A stretch of DNA of 64,000 bases from Pseudanabaena yagii GIHE-NHR1. Its GTDB lineage: Bacteria > Cyanobacteriota > Cyanobacteriia > Pseudanabaenales > Pseudanabaenaceae. Of the stretch, positions 35,782-42,764 are shown one piece after another (position 1 is the first letter of the stretch; each line of letters starts with the position of its first letter). The position numbers and the translations under genes were made by a program. The notes beneath the pieces were generated by a model. The model searched no databases. It was not told where the DNA came from and saw only the letters and a list, made by a program, of their open reading frames with translations. Where the stretch lies: positions 3,467,501-3,531,500 of the forward strand of contig NZ_JAAVJL010000001.1 in the NCBI RefSeq assembly GCF_012863495.1. The letters are read 5' to 3'.

Positions 35782-36141
35782 ATGCCCGAGTATTATTTAT
35801 TTTTTCTAGTTCGACACCAACATATGGGTGACCCATCAAGCATATGCTCTAAGCTTGATAAATCAAGTGATATTTTAAAGTGTCTTCCTGATGAATTATA
35901 TTTCAACGCAGGCGAGCACTCAAGGGGGCATTACATGATGTCAGAACCTTTCGTTACTCCTGATCCTCAAGGGTTTGCTCAAGAATTTTCTCACAAACTA
36001 ATTGCGCTTGCAGAGACTGACAAACAAGTGAAAAAGATACTGAGTTTTGAGGTAACAGGAATAGAACTACAACAGCGGTACAGCATGAACACTTGGAATA
36101 TCTCATTTCCCAAATTTAGATTTGGATCGGAGGACTTTTGA
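35782..36141 (+). CDS. Array-encoded small protein 1 (unrecognised family)
   Basis: The 119-aa product starts MPEYYLFFLVRHQHM and has no signal peptide. It contains ICSKLDKSSDILKCLPD, MMSEPFVTPDPQGFAQEF, SHKLIALAETD and GIELQQRYSMNTWNISFP. A good ribosome binding site (ATGAGGT, 5-6 bp before ATG) precedes it. Copies 2 and 3 of the same family lie at 37086 and 38289. Compared with copy 2, about 21 codons differ and all change the amino acid, mostly between E, K, Q, R, H, N and D. The C-terminal end differs: a GATTTGGATCGGAGGACT segment is duplicated there. I do not recognise the family. It could be an immunity or inhibitor protein, but that is inference from the variation pattern. Confidence 0.7.
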   Translation: MPEYYLFFLVRHQHMGDPSSICSKLDKSSDILKCLPDELYFNAGEHSRGHYMMSEPFVTPDPQGFAQEFSHKLIALAETDKQVKKILSFEVTGIELQQRYSMNTWNISFPKFRFGSEDF

Positions 36142-36308
36142 TTTGGATCGGAGGACTGATTATTTGCTTCGTGGGCGTACATGACAAAGCTTATACCGTT
36201 TCTCAATCTCAGTTTTTTTGCTCTCTTACTCGAAAGTTGCTAGTTCGAGATCACATACATCAAATTAAGATGATTAAAAAATTTGCAGCATAAATCCCTG
36301 CAATAATC

Positions 36309-36345
36309 AAAAAAGCACCACCTTTAGGTGGTGCTTTTTTGATTA
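36309..36345. terminator. Terminator AGCACCACC type, copy 2
   Basis: Stem AAAAAAGCACCACC-ttta-GGTGGTGCTTTTTT between small gene 1 and FKBP fragment 2; functional on both strands. Confidence 0.85.
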
Positions 36346-36618
36346 TGAAATACGTAATAGTTCCACATCAAAAATCAAGGTGGCATTAGGAGGAATAACT
36401 CCACCTGCGCCACGAGCGCCATAACCGAGATCGGGAGGAATAATCAAGGTGTAGCGATCGCCAACGCGCATATCTGCCAAACCTTCATCCCAGCCCTTAA
36501 TTACCTGACCAACGCCAAGCTTGAAGGAAAAAGGACTATTGCGATCGCGAGAACTATCGAACTTAGTCCCGTATTAGAGAGAACCAGTGTAATGTACAAC
36601 TTTGTGCCGTGCGAGGCA
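36343..36618 (-). pseudogene. Truncated FKBP 3' fragment, copy 2 (nonsense mutated)
   Basis: Near-identical to the intact FKBP 3' end, but GTLEDG is replaced by GSL-stop-YG (TAA within CTCTCTAATACGGG), so the frame from the MPCLARHK junction is broken. One Arg in GDRRTL has become Tyr (GDRYTL). It is a non-functional duplicate. Confidence 0.85.
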
Positions 36619-37085
36619 TGGCATAAATAGCTATAAAAAAGAGAGAAATTTTTACGGTTCTAATCTAGTAGAAGAGCATTTTCAATCTTACATTCTGCTG
36701 ATAGGCTGATAGAGGGAGAAAAAATAATAAAGTGGCGAATTTTTAAGATAAGTAATACCCAACAAAAAGTATTAGAAATTAAAGGTTGCAAAAGTAAAAA
36801 CCCTATACTAAAATTCCCATAGGAATAGGATGGTAAAAAACAGCATTTAATGATTTTAGTAAGTTAAATTAGTACCTTTCTAACTTTGTTGGGAAGATAA
36901 TTTCGTATGACTAATCAGCGATTTTATAGATATGTAGAGGTGAAAATTTTTAATTTCTTATATCTATTACATCTGTTTATCTATTATCTCTATTTATAAG
37001 TACTGTCCTTTTGAAAGAACATACCCTAATTGTATGTCTTCTCATCAAGAATTTAGATCATTTTCAATACATTTATGAGGTATTT
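36619..37085. other. AT-rich upstream region of small gene 2
   Basis: Duplicate of the region at 35329-35781 with a handful of base changes and small indels. No gene was found. Confidence 0.6.
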
Positions 37086-37445
37086 ATGGCCGAGTATTAT
37101 TTATTTTTTCTAGTTGAACACGAACGTATTATGCCTTACCTATCAAGCATATGCTCTAAGCTTCATAAATCAAGTGATATTTTAAAGTATCTTCCTGATA
37201 AATTATATTTCAGCCCAGGCAAGAACTCAAGGGGGCGTTACATGATGTCAAAACCTTTCGTTACTCCTGATCCTCAAGGGTTTGCTCAAGAATTTTCTCA
37301 CAAACTATTTGAGCTTGCAGAGACTGACGAAAAAGTGAAAGAGATACTGGGTTTTCAGGTAACAGGAATAGAACTACAACAGCAGTACAGCATGAACACT
37401 TGGAATATCTCATTTCCCGATTTCCCGGACTTTACATTTAGATAA
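37086..37445 (+). CDS. Array-encoded small protein 2 (unrecognised family)
   Basis: The ATG at 37086 was chosen because it aligns with the starts of copies 1 and 3 and follows the same ATGAGGT ribosome binding site; an open frame from 37011 would add 25 residues. The 119-aa product begins MAEYYLFFLVEHERIM. It keeps ICSKLHKSSDILKYLPD, MMSKPFVTPDPQGFAQEF and YSMNTWNISFPDFPDFTFR. Against copy 3 about 20 codons change the residue and only about two are synonymous, both in the variable middle (around residues 45-52). No membrane segment, no Cys cluster. Function unknown. Confidence 0.7.
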   Translation: MAEYYLFFLVEHERIMPYLSSICSKLHKSSDILKYLPDKLYFSPGKNSRGRYMMSKPFVTPDPQGFAQEFSHKLFELAETDEKVKEILGFQVTGIELQQQYSMNTWNISFPDFPDFTFR

Positions 37446-37518
37446 AGTTTATACCGTTTCTCAATCTCAGTTTTTTGCTCTCTTACTCGAAATTTGCAGC
37501 ATAAATCCCTGCAATAAT

Positions 37519-37556
37519 CAAAAAAGCACCACCTTTAGGTGGTGCTTTTTTGATTA
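37519..37556. terminator. Terminator AGCACCACC type, copy 3
   Basis: Same stem as copy 2, between small gene 2 and FKBP fragment 3. Confidence 0.85.
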
Positions 37557-37829
37557 TGAAATACGTAGTAGTTCCACATCAAAAATCAAGGTGGCATTAG
37601 GAGGAATAACTCCACCTGCGCCACGAGCGCCATAACCAAGGTCTGGAGGAATAATCAAGGTACGGCGATCGCCAACGCGCATATCTGCCAAACCTTCATC
37701 CCAGCCCTTAATTACCTGACCAACGCCAAGCTTGAAGGAAAAAGGACTATTGCGATCGCGAGAACTATCGAACTTAGTCCCGTATTAGAGAGAACCAGTG
37801 TAATGTACAACTTTGTGCCGTGCGAGGCA
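37554..37829 (-). pseudogene. Truncated FKBP 3' fragment, copy 3 (nonsense mutated)
   Basis: Carries the same GSL-stop-YG break and MPCLARHK junction as copy 2, which shows that copies 2 and 3 share a more recent ancestor or were homogenised. The rest matches the intact gene at 38754-39296 almost exactly. Confidence 0.85.
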
Positions 37830-38288
37830 TGGCATAAATAGCTATAAAAAAGAGAGAAATTTTTACGGTTCTAATCTAGTAGAAGAGCATTTTCAATCTT
37901 ACATTCTGCTGATAGAGGAAGAAAAAAATAATAAAGTGGCGAATTTTTAAGATAAGTAATGCCCAACAAAAAGTATTAGAAATTAAAGATTGCAAAAGTA
38001 AAAACCTTATACTAAAATTCCCATAGGAATAGGATGGTAAAAAATAGCATTTAATAATTTTAGTAATCCGAAGGAGCACCTTTTTAACTTTGTTGGGAAG
38101 ATAATTTCGTATGACTAATCAGCGATTTTATAGATATGTAGAGGTGAAAATTTTTAATTTCTTATATCTATTACATCTGTTTATCTATTATCTCTATTTG
38201 TAAGTACTGTCCTTTTGAAAGAACATACCCTAATTGTATGTCTTCTCATCAAGAATTTAGATCATTTTCAATATATTTATGAGGTTTT
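37830..38288. other. AT-rich upstream region of small gene 3
   Basis: Third copy of the conserved non-coding segment. Seen against copy 1, only about seven single-base changes occur over ~440 bp. No gene was found. Confidence 0.6.
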
Positions 38289-38645
38289 ATGGGTTATTAT
38301 TTATTTTTTCTAGTTCAAAACGAACATATGAAAAGTGAACCATCATGGATATGCTCTAAGCTTGATAAATCAAGTGATATTTTAAAGTGTCTTCCTGATT
38401 ATTTACATTTAATGGGAGGTAAACACAAATCAAGGGGGAATTACATGATGTCACAGCCTTTCGATACTCCTGATCCTCAAAAGTTTGCTCAAGAATTTTC
38501 TCACAAACTAATTGAGCTTGCAGAGACTGACGAAGAAGTGAAAGAGATACTGAGTGAGGTAACAGGAATAGAACTAAAACAGCTGTACAGCATGAACACT
38601 TGGAATATCTCATTTCCCGATTTCCCGGACTTTACATTTAGATAA
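38289..38645 (+). CDS. Array-encoded small protein 3 (unrecognised family)
   Basis: The 118-aa product starts MGYYLFFLVQNEHMKSEP. It keeps the fixed blocks ICSKLDKSSDILKCLPD, RGNYMMSQPFDTPDPQKF, AQEFSHKLIELAETD and YSMNTWNISFPDFPDFTFR. Variable positions are shared with the other copies: residues near 10-19, 38-52, around NYMMSQ, and the VKEILSEV stretch, where one codon is missing. Its ribosome binding site is ATGAGGT four bases before ATG. The downstream terminator and the intact FKBP gene are convergent with it. Confidence 0.7.
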   Translation: MGYYLFFLVQNEHMKSEPSWICSKLDKSSDILKCLPDYLHLMGGKHKSRGNYMMSQPFDTPDPQKFAQEFSHKLIELAETDEEVKEILSEVTGIELKQLYSMNTWNISFPDFPDFTFR

Positions 38646-38718
38646 AGTTTATACCGTTTCTCAATCTCAGTTTTTTGCTCTCTTACTCGAAATTTGCAGC
38701 ATAAATCCCTGCAATAAT

Positions 38719-38756
38719 CAAAAAAGCACCACCTTTAGGTGGTGCTTTTTTGATTA
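38719..38756. terminator. Terminator AGCACCACC type, copy 4
   Basis: Stem AAAAAAGCACCACC-ttta-GGTGGTGCTTTTTT between small gene 3 and the intact FKBP gene. Confidence 0.88.
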
Positions 38757-39296
38757 TGAAATACGTAGTAGTTCCACATCAAAAATCAAGGTGGCATTAG
38801 GAGGAATAACTCCACCTGCGCCACGAGCGCCATAACCAAGGTCTGGAGGAATAATCAAGGTACGGCGATCGCCAACGCGCATATCTGCCAAACCTTCATC
38901 CCAGCCCTTAATTACCTGACCAACGCCAAGCTTAAAGGAAAAAGGACTATTGCGATCGCGGGAACTATCGAACTTAGTTCCATCTTCGAGAGTACCTGTG
39001 TAATGCACAACGACGGTATCGCCCTTCTTAGGTGTTGCACCTGTACCAGCAGTGATTACTTGATATTTAAGCCCAGTGCCAGTTTCTTTGATTTCGGAAT
39101 CACTCATATTAATTAAAGGTGCTTCTGCTATTTTTACTTCTGTTTGATTTGGTACGCCTGTGGAGGGTACACCTGTAGACACACTAGCAACTGCGGTCTG
39201 TGCGCCCGTAATTTGGGCAAATACAATGACCAATACAGCGACTGCCATAATGCCAAAGCTAATCAAAATTCCTTTCAAGGCTATATCTCCAATCAA
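38754..39296 (-). CDS. FKBP-type peptidyl-prolyl cis-trans isomerase, membrane-anchored
   Basis: The 180-aa protein has an N-terminal hydrophobic segment ([18 protein letters not shown], a signal or anchor). A variable Thr/Val-rich linker follows, then a full FKBP domain: [62 protein letters not shown], and [26 protein letters not shown]. It would isomerise X-Pro bonds in the periplasm or lumen. The longest frame opens with TTG; an ATG 48 bp inside (39248) or a TTG with AAAGGA in front are alternatives. Its 3' half is the parent of the three fragments to its left. Confidence 0.88.
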   Translation of the reverse strand: MIGDIALKGILISFGIMAVAVLVIVFAQITGAQTAVASVSTGVPSTGVPNQTEVKIAEAPLINMSDSEIKETGTGLKYQVITAGTGATPKKGDTVVVHYTGTLEDGTKFDSSRDRNSPFSFKLGVGQVIKGWDEGLADMRVGDRRTLIIPPDLGYGARGAGGVIPPNATLIFDVELLRIS

Positions 39297-39641
39297 TTAC
39301 GTGATGACTTCGCTTTTGGCATCTTATAACAATTACAGTGCTTTGCGCTGAAACCAGAACCAATAAATTTTTTGAAAGTGTTACAAAGTAACACTTTCAA
39401 AAAATTTATTGCGATTTTATGTAATGCGAGTTCAGCATAATTTAAAAAGGCGTTGAGAGAGGGTTTGCGTAGCAAACCCTCTCTCAACGCCCATAATCGA
39501 AAGACTTACTTCGCAAGTCTTTCGATTATGGGCTTATAAAACTTAAAAGATTAACCAGAACTGACTTTACTTAGTTCTCGAAAAATCAACAAATAGCTCA
39601 TAACAAAAAAGAGTTCGCGAAGCGAACTCTTTTTATAACTA
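39297..39641. repeat. Intergenic repeats between the FKBP and tRNA-Phe genes
   Basis: A family-B relative lies at about 39333-39412 (TTACAGTGCTTTGCGCTGAA, stem AAATTTTTTGAAAGTGTTAC). Then come two adjacent hairpins: 39450-39490 (GCGTTGAGAGAGGGTTTGC and complement) and 39491-39533 (CCCATAATCGAAAGACTTAC and complement). Text ending in CCAGAACTGACTTTACTTAG matches the flanks of hairpin groups near 638 and 6540. Confidence 0.65.
39605..39634 (-). terminator. Terminator of the tRNA-Phe gene
   Basis: Stem AAAAAGAGTTCGC-gaa-GCGAACTCTTTTT lies just downstream of the tRNA 3' end on its strand. Confidence 0.8.
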
Positions 39642-39714
39642 TGCCAGGAACGAGATTTGAACTCGTGACACGTGGATTTTCAGTCCACTGCTCTACCAAC
39701 TGAGCTATCCCGGC
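39642..39714 (-). tRNA. tRNA-Phe (GAA anticodon)
   Basis: On the minus strand the 73 bases start GCCGGGATAGCTCAGTTGG and end with CTCGTTCCTGGCA. The acceptor stem GCCGGGA/TCCTGGC pairs with one G-U. The anticodon arm GTGGA-CTGAAAA-TCCAC gives GAA, and the T arm is ACGAG-TTCAAAT-CTCGT. CCA is not encoded. All four arms close, so the call is firm. Confidence 0.97.
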
Positions 39715-39739
39715 TCGGCGCTTTTTTTAGCGCTTGATT

Positions 39740-39769
39740 AAGATAACACTATTTAGGATTTTCAAGCAA
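39740..39769 (-). promoter_or_regulatory. Candidate promoter of tRNA-Phe
   Basis: On the minus strand TTGCTT and TATCTT are separated by 18 bp, placing the start of transcription about 18 bp before the tRNA. The fit to consensus is moderate. Confidence 0.35.
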
Positions 39770-39812
39770 TAGTTTTTTTAAAATTGTCTAGAAATTTGGA
39801 GCATTTCCCCAA

Positions 39813-39847
39813 ACAAGAAGCCAGACCTCAGGTCTGGCTTCTTGTTT
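39813..39847. terminator. Terminator after the YdcF-like gene
   Basis: Stem CAAGAAGCCAGACCTCAGGTCTGGCTTCTTG abuts the minus-strand stop of the YdcF-like gene. Confidence 0.8.
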
Positions 39848-40400
39848 ATGAACCTGTAACTAGCCAAAACACTGATCGCAATCCATCGCGCAACGATTTT
39901 GTAGGGTTTTCTGACTTAATCGTTGAGGGAATGGTGACGGGGTACATTTCAATACCGCGACTACCTAACACAATTTTGCCAATCACTAGAGCACGGGGCA
40001 TATGAAAATCCGATGTAATCACATATACATCCGTAATATTACGTTTCTGAAGCTCCGATACCATAATCGTAAAGTTAGAAACAGTATCCACAGCCCGATA
40101 ATCCAAATGGATACGACTACGATCTACCCCTGCGCTATCAAACACATACTGAGCATATTCCTCTGGACTGCCTGATGATACAAAGATTGGCAATTTAGGA
40201 TGTTGTAAAGCAAATTGAGCAGCAAACTTTTCGCGGGTAGGAGAACCGCCTAATACTAAGATCGCCTGTGGCTCTCTTGTAGATGCACTGGCAATGATTG
40301 GGGGTAAGCATGGCAAACCAAAGATCATGCACCCAGACCCAATTAACCCAGATAAGGCTGTCATAGAACTTCTACTATGGAATGGGTTAATCATCATCAT
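39846..40400 (-). CDS. YdcF-like (DUF218) membrane-anchored protein
   Basis: From the ATG run at 40400 the ~184-aa protein has an N-terminal hydrophobic segment (LSGLIGSGCMIFGLPCL). A DUF218 domain follows: AILVLGGSPTREKFAAQ, PIFVSSGSPEEYAQ, LDYRAVDTVSNF and YVITSDFHMPRA. DUF218 proteins (ElyC, SanA, YdcF) act in envelope biogenesis or bind nucleotides, and the exact role is unknown. A TTG start at 40445 would add 15 residues, but the ATG fits better. The gene follows recR on the same strand, 99 bp further on, with a hairpin between. Confidence 0.8.
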   Translation of the reverse strand: MMMINPFHSRSSMTALSGLIGSGCMIFGLPCLPPIIASASTREPQAILVLGGSPTREKFAAQFALQHPKLPIFVSSGSPEEYAQYVFDSAGVDRSRIHLDYRAVDTVSNFTIMVSELQKRNITDVYVITSDFHMPRALVIGKIVLGSRGIEMYPVTIPSTIKSENPTKSLRDGLRSVFWLVTGS

Positions 40401-40462
40401 TCTTGTGTTGCAAACCAGCAAAATATTATCTGCATGATGGAACAATATGCAACAAGATATTT

Positions 40463-40511
40463 CTAGATTTTTGATAGCTACACCCGAAGGGTGTAGCTAT
40501 CAAAAATCTAG
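40463..40511. terminator. Hairpin overlapping the 3' end of recR
   Basis: Stem CTAGATTTTTGATAGCTACACCC-gaa-GGGTGTAGC... with 23-bp arms. The last codons of recR (LDF-stop) are inside the right arm, so the hairpin has shaped the protein end. It has no strong T-run on the recR strand. Confidence 0.65.
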
Positions 40512-41096
40512 TTCACGTCTGCCCTCGATCGCTTTGGCGAGTGTTACCTCATCTGCATATTCTAAATCACCGCCCATAGGAATACCAAAGGCAATTCGCG
40601 TAACTTTTGTAAATGGTTTTAATAAGCCACCGACATATAAAGTAGTGGTTTCTCCTTCGACACTAGGCGCGATCGCCATAATTACCTCAGTGACTTTATT
40701 GCCACTAACGCGACGGACAAGGCTTTGGATATTGAGTTGATCGGGACTAATGCCATCCATTGGTGAAATGAGACCACCGAGCACATGGTATTTACCTCGA
40801 TATTCGCGAGTTTTCTCTAGAGCAATGAGGTCACGGGAATCAGCGACTACACAAATAATCGAATTATCGCGACTAGGATGGGCGCAAATCTCGCAGATGG
40901 GTTCCGCCGATAAATGTCCACATACGGTGCAACTACCCACCTGTTGCTTGGCTTGAATTAATGCTTGAGCAAGGGCTTCGATCTCTTCAGTGGGACGCTT
41001 GATGATATGAAGGGATAAGCGTTGAGCAGTTTTTGCCCCCACTCCGGGGAGACGCTGCAATTGTTCGATGAGATTAGCGAGAGGTCGAGTATACAA
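40500..41096 (-). CDS. recR: Recombination mediator protein RecR
   Basis: The 198-aa protein has N-terminal HhH text [18 protein letters not shown], a four-Cys zinc finger [16 protein letters not shown] (about 55-70), a Toprim domain starting [16 protein letters not shown] and closing [20 protein letters not shown]. It works with RecF/RecO to load RecA on gapped DNA. The start is a TTG (VYTRPLANL-type position), matching family length. A stem ends its reading frame. Downstream on the same strand is the YdcF-like gene. Confidence 0.95.
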   Translation of the reverse strand: MYTRPLANLIEQLQRLPGVGAKTAQRLSLHIIKRPTEEIEALAQALIQAKQQVGSCTVCGHLSAEPICEICAHPSRDNSIICVVADSRDLIALEKTREYRGKYHVLGGLISPMDGISPDQLNIQSLVRRVSGNKVTEVIMAIAPSVEGETTTLYVGGLLKPFTKVTRIAFGIPMGGDLEYADEVTLAKAIEGRRELDF

Positions 41097-41135
41097 AACA
41101 GCGAAGACATAAGGTAACGTTACTAATTTTAACGT

Positions 41136-41214
41136 TACAGCGCTTTGCTCCGACTTGAATCACAGAGAGATTTTTGAAAGCGCGGCAAAGCCACGCTTTC
41201 AAAACACTTTATTG
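41136..41214. repeat. Family-B related element
   Basis: TTACAGCGCTTTGCTCCGAC at the left and the stem TTTTGAAAGCGCGGC-aaa-GCCACGCTTTCAAAA. The family-B left end is kept but the right end is missing. It abuts the stop of the HEMVH protein gene at 41209. Confidence 0.6.
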
Positions 41215-41793
41215 GTTGGTTTTGACAAAGCGACTTTGTAAATCATAGGCTTCGCGCTCCATGAGATTATTTTCGTACTTTTGCTTAGCGCGTTTATATT
41301 CCACAAAATATTGATAGCCGAATTGATCTAAGCCACCATTCTGAGCGCATTGGCGCACATGTACCATTTCATGGGCAATGATTCCTAATTGTTTTAGATC
41401 TTCGGGTTGATAGGGATCGCGTAAATAAATGCGATCGCAATAGGTTTGGGCGATCGTCTCTACTTTGCCAAAATGAACTGCAACATTGCCTAAGATCCAG
41501 CGATCCATCATTTGCGCGTCATAAATTACTGTCACCCGATCAAGATAATCAATGAAGTACCGACGTAGATAACGTTTTTGTACATTATCTAAAGGTTTGC
41601 CTTCACCATTTTTAGAGCGCATCGTTCTTGCCGCCGCTTGATAAGCGATCGAGCCTGCCTGTCCCCAAGCCTCCTCGGCTAGGGTAGATTTTGCCTCGGA
41701 ATTAGCGAAAAAACTCACATCCGAAAGCCCTATCAGCGCTACTACTGATAGGGTTAACAAAATTAAAAAGCTAATTCTCCGCAGACTATTCAT
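41209..41793 (-). CDS. Exported protein with HEMVH metal-binding motif
   Basis: The 194-aa product has an N-terminal signal or anchor (ISFLILLTLSVVALIGLSDV), then a basic region and IIAHEMVHVRQC (HExxH, about residue 137). It ends YFVEYKRAKQKYENNLMEREAYDLQSRF. The HExxH followed by an E-containing helix (EREAYDLQ) resembles the DUF4157/eCIS-core type of putative zinc peptidases. Activity is not proven. No partner is obvious; the PP2C gene lies 63 bp upstream on the same strand, so they may be co-transcribed. Confidence 0.72.
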   Translation of the reverse strand: MNSLRRISFLILLTLSVVALIGLSDVSFFANSEAKSTLAEEAWGQAGSIAYQAAARTMRSKNGEGKPLDNVQKRYLRRYFIDYLDRVTVIYDAQMMDRWILGNVAVHFGKVETIAQTYCDRIYLRDPYQPEDLKQLGIIAHEMVHVRQCAQNGGLDQFGYQYFVEYKRAKQKYENNLMEREAYDLQSRFVKTNQ

Positions 41794-41856
41794 AGGTTTC
41801 TAGATAACTAGACAAATAGAGGCGACGCAAAGCGAAACCTCTACCTATTATGAATT

Positions 41857-42594
41857 TTATGAATTTGGATTTAATTCGTTAGAAACAATTACTACAGTAA
41901 TGTTGTCACGTCCGCCGCGTGTCTTGGCTGAATCAATCAAGGCTTCAGCAGCTTGCTGACAATTACGAATGCTTTTGAGTTGATGGGTAATGCGATCGTC
42001 GCTCAGTTCCTCGGTCAAGCCATCACTACAAATCAAAAAGCGATCGCCTGGTTGCCACTCAATTTCACGGGCAGTAATCGATTTGAGATCTTCACGTCCC
42101 AAGCATTGCAAGAGCATATGTCGCCAAGGGTGGCTTTTGGCATCATCAGCATTTACCACCCCCGTTTGAATCGCACGCGCAATCCATGTATGGTCATCGC
42201 TAATTTGTTCCAGCTTTGCACCACGTAAGCGATACAAGCGCGAGTCACCAATATGACAAAACCAAGGCTGATCATCGCGAAAGAGGAGTAAAACAACCGT
42301 TGTCCCCATATCCGATCGCACAGGATTAGCCATTTGATCATTAATAATGGCTTGATTTGCCTTGTCGATCGCATCCTGCATCAGCTTTTGGGGATCTGTC
42401 TCAGCATCCCAGAGAGATTCTAGACAAGCTCGAATGGAATCTACAGCAATCTTACTTGCTACTTCCCCCCCTGCGTGTCCTCCCATGCCATCGGCAACTA
42501 CAAAAAATCGCCCATCTGGATCGATATAGTAAGAATCTTGGTTGGCTGATCTCACACAGCCCGTATCGGTTGCTCCCGCAAATAGACGCTTCAT
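41857..42594 (-). CDS. PP2C-type Ser/Thr phosphatase (PphA/Stp1 type)
   Basis: The 245-aa protein is almost only a PP2C domain: GATDTGCVRSANQDSYYID, FFVVADGMGGHAGGEVAS, SDMGTTVVLLL, CHIGDSRLYRL, ISDDHTWIARA, FLICSDGLTEELSDD and GGRDNITVVIV. The metal-binding Asp residues of M1-M3 are intact, including the flap region, as in cyanobacterial PphA that dephosphorylates PII. Whether this copy is the PII phosphatase cannot be decided. It is the second PP2C gene in the window and lacks the zinc ribbon of the first. Confidence 0.92.
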   Translation of the reverse strand: MKRLFAGATDTGCVRSANQDSYYIDPDGRFFVVADGMGGHAGGEVASKIAVDSIRACLESLWDAETDPQKLMQDAIDKANQAIINDQMANPVRSDMGTTVVLLLFRDDQPWFCHIGDSRLYRLRGAKLEQISDDHTWIARAIQTGVVNADDAKSHPWRHMLLQCLGREDLKSITAREIEWQPGDRFLICSDGLTEELSDDRITHQLKSIRNCQQAAEALIDSAKTRGGRDNITVVIVSNELNPNS

Positions 42595-42700
42595 GTTAGG
42601 TGGTTCGACTCGACGTATTTAATTGACCAGTTCTTCTACCGCAATCTTTAGTTTAACCTTCACAGGCAAAAACTACAGTAATATTCATAAACTATCATCA

Positions 42701-42755
42701 AAATCAAATTTAGTATTTGCAATGCTTAAAGTATTGCAAATACTAAATTTGATTT
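42701..42755. repeat. AT-rich perfect hairpin
   Basis: Stem AAATCAAATTTAGTATTTGCAAT-gcttaaagt-ATTGCAAATACTAAATTTGATTT lies between the PP2C start and the stop of the ABC1 kinase gene. It probably serves as terminator for the latter, but has no GC-rich base. Confidence 0.6.
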
Positions 42756-42764
42756 ATAAGGAAA

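Larger units (their letters stand above)
35047..38753. repeat. Tandem array of three 1.2-1.3 kb units (FKBP 3' fragment plus small ORF)
   Basis: Corresponding FKBP stop codons lie at 35047, 36343, 37554 and (intact gene) 38754, giving unit lengths of 1296, 1211 and 1200 bp. Each unit has, left to right, a terminator stem, the last ~270 bp of an FKBP gene on the minus strand and a junction GCCGTGCGAGGCATGGC. Then come ~440 bp of AT-rich non-coding DNA and a plus-strand small gene. Non-coding parts are about 98% identical between units by eye. Unit 1 is longer because of two extra segments after its small gene. Confidence 0.9.

Noticed and set aside
35782-38645. Diversity-generating retroelement as cause of the variable small genes
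   Set aside because: Changes are not restricted to adenine positions, there is no reverse transcriptase in the window and no template repeat was found.
35010-38756. Integron cassette array
   Set aside because: Repeated parts are ~700 bp and include an FKBP fragment, no integrase is present and the short junction stem lacks attC core sites.
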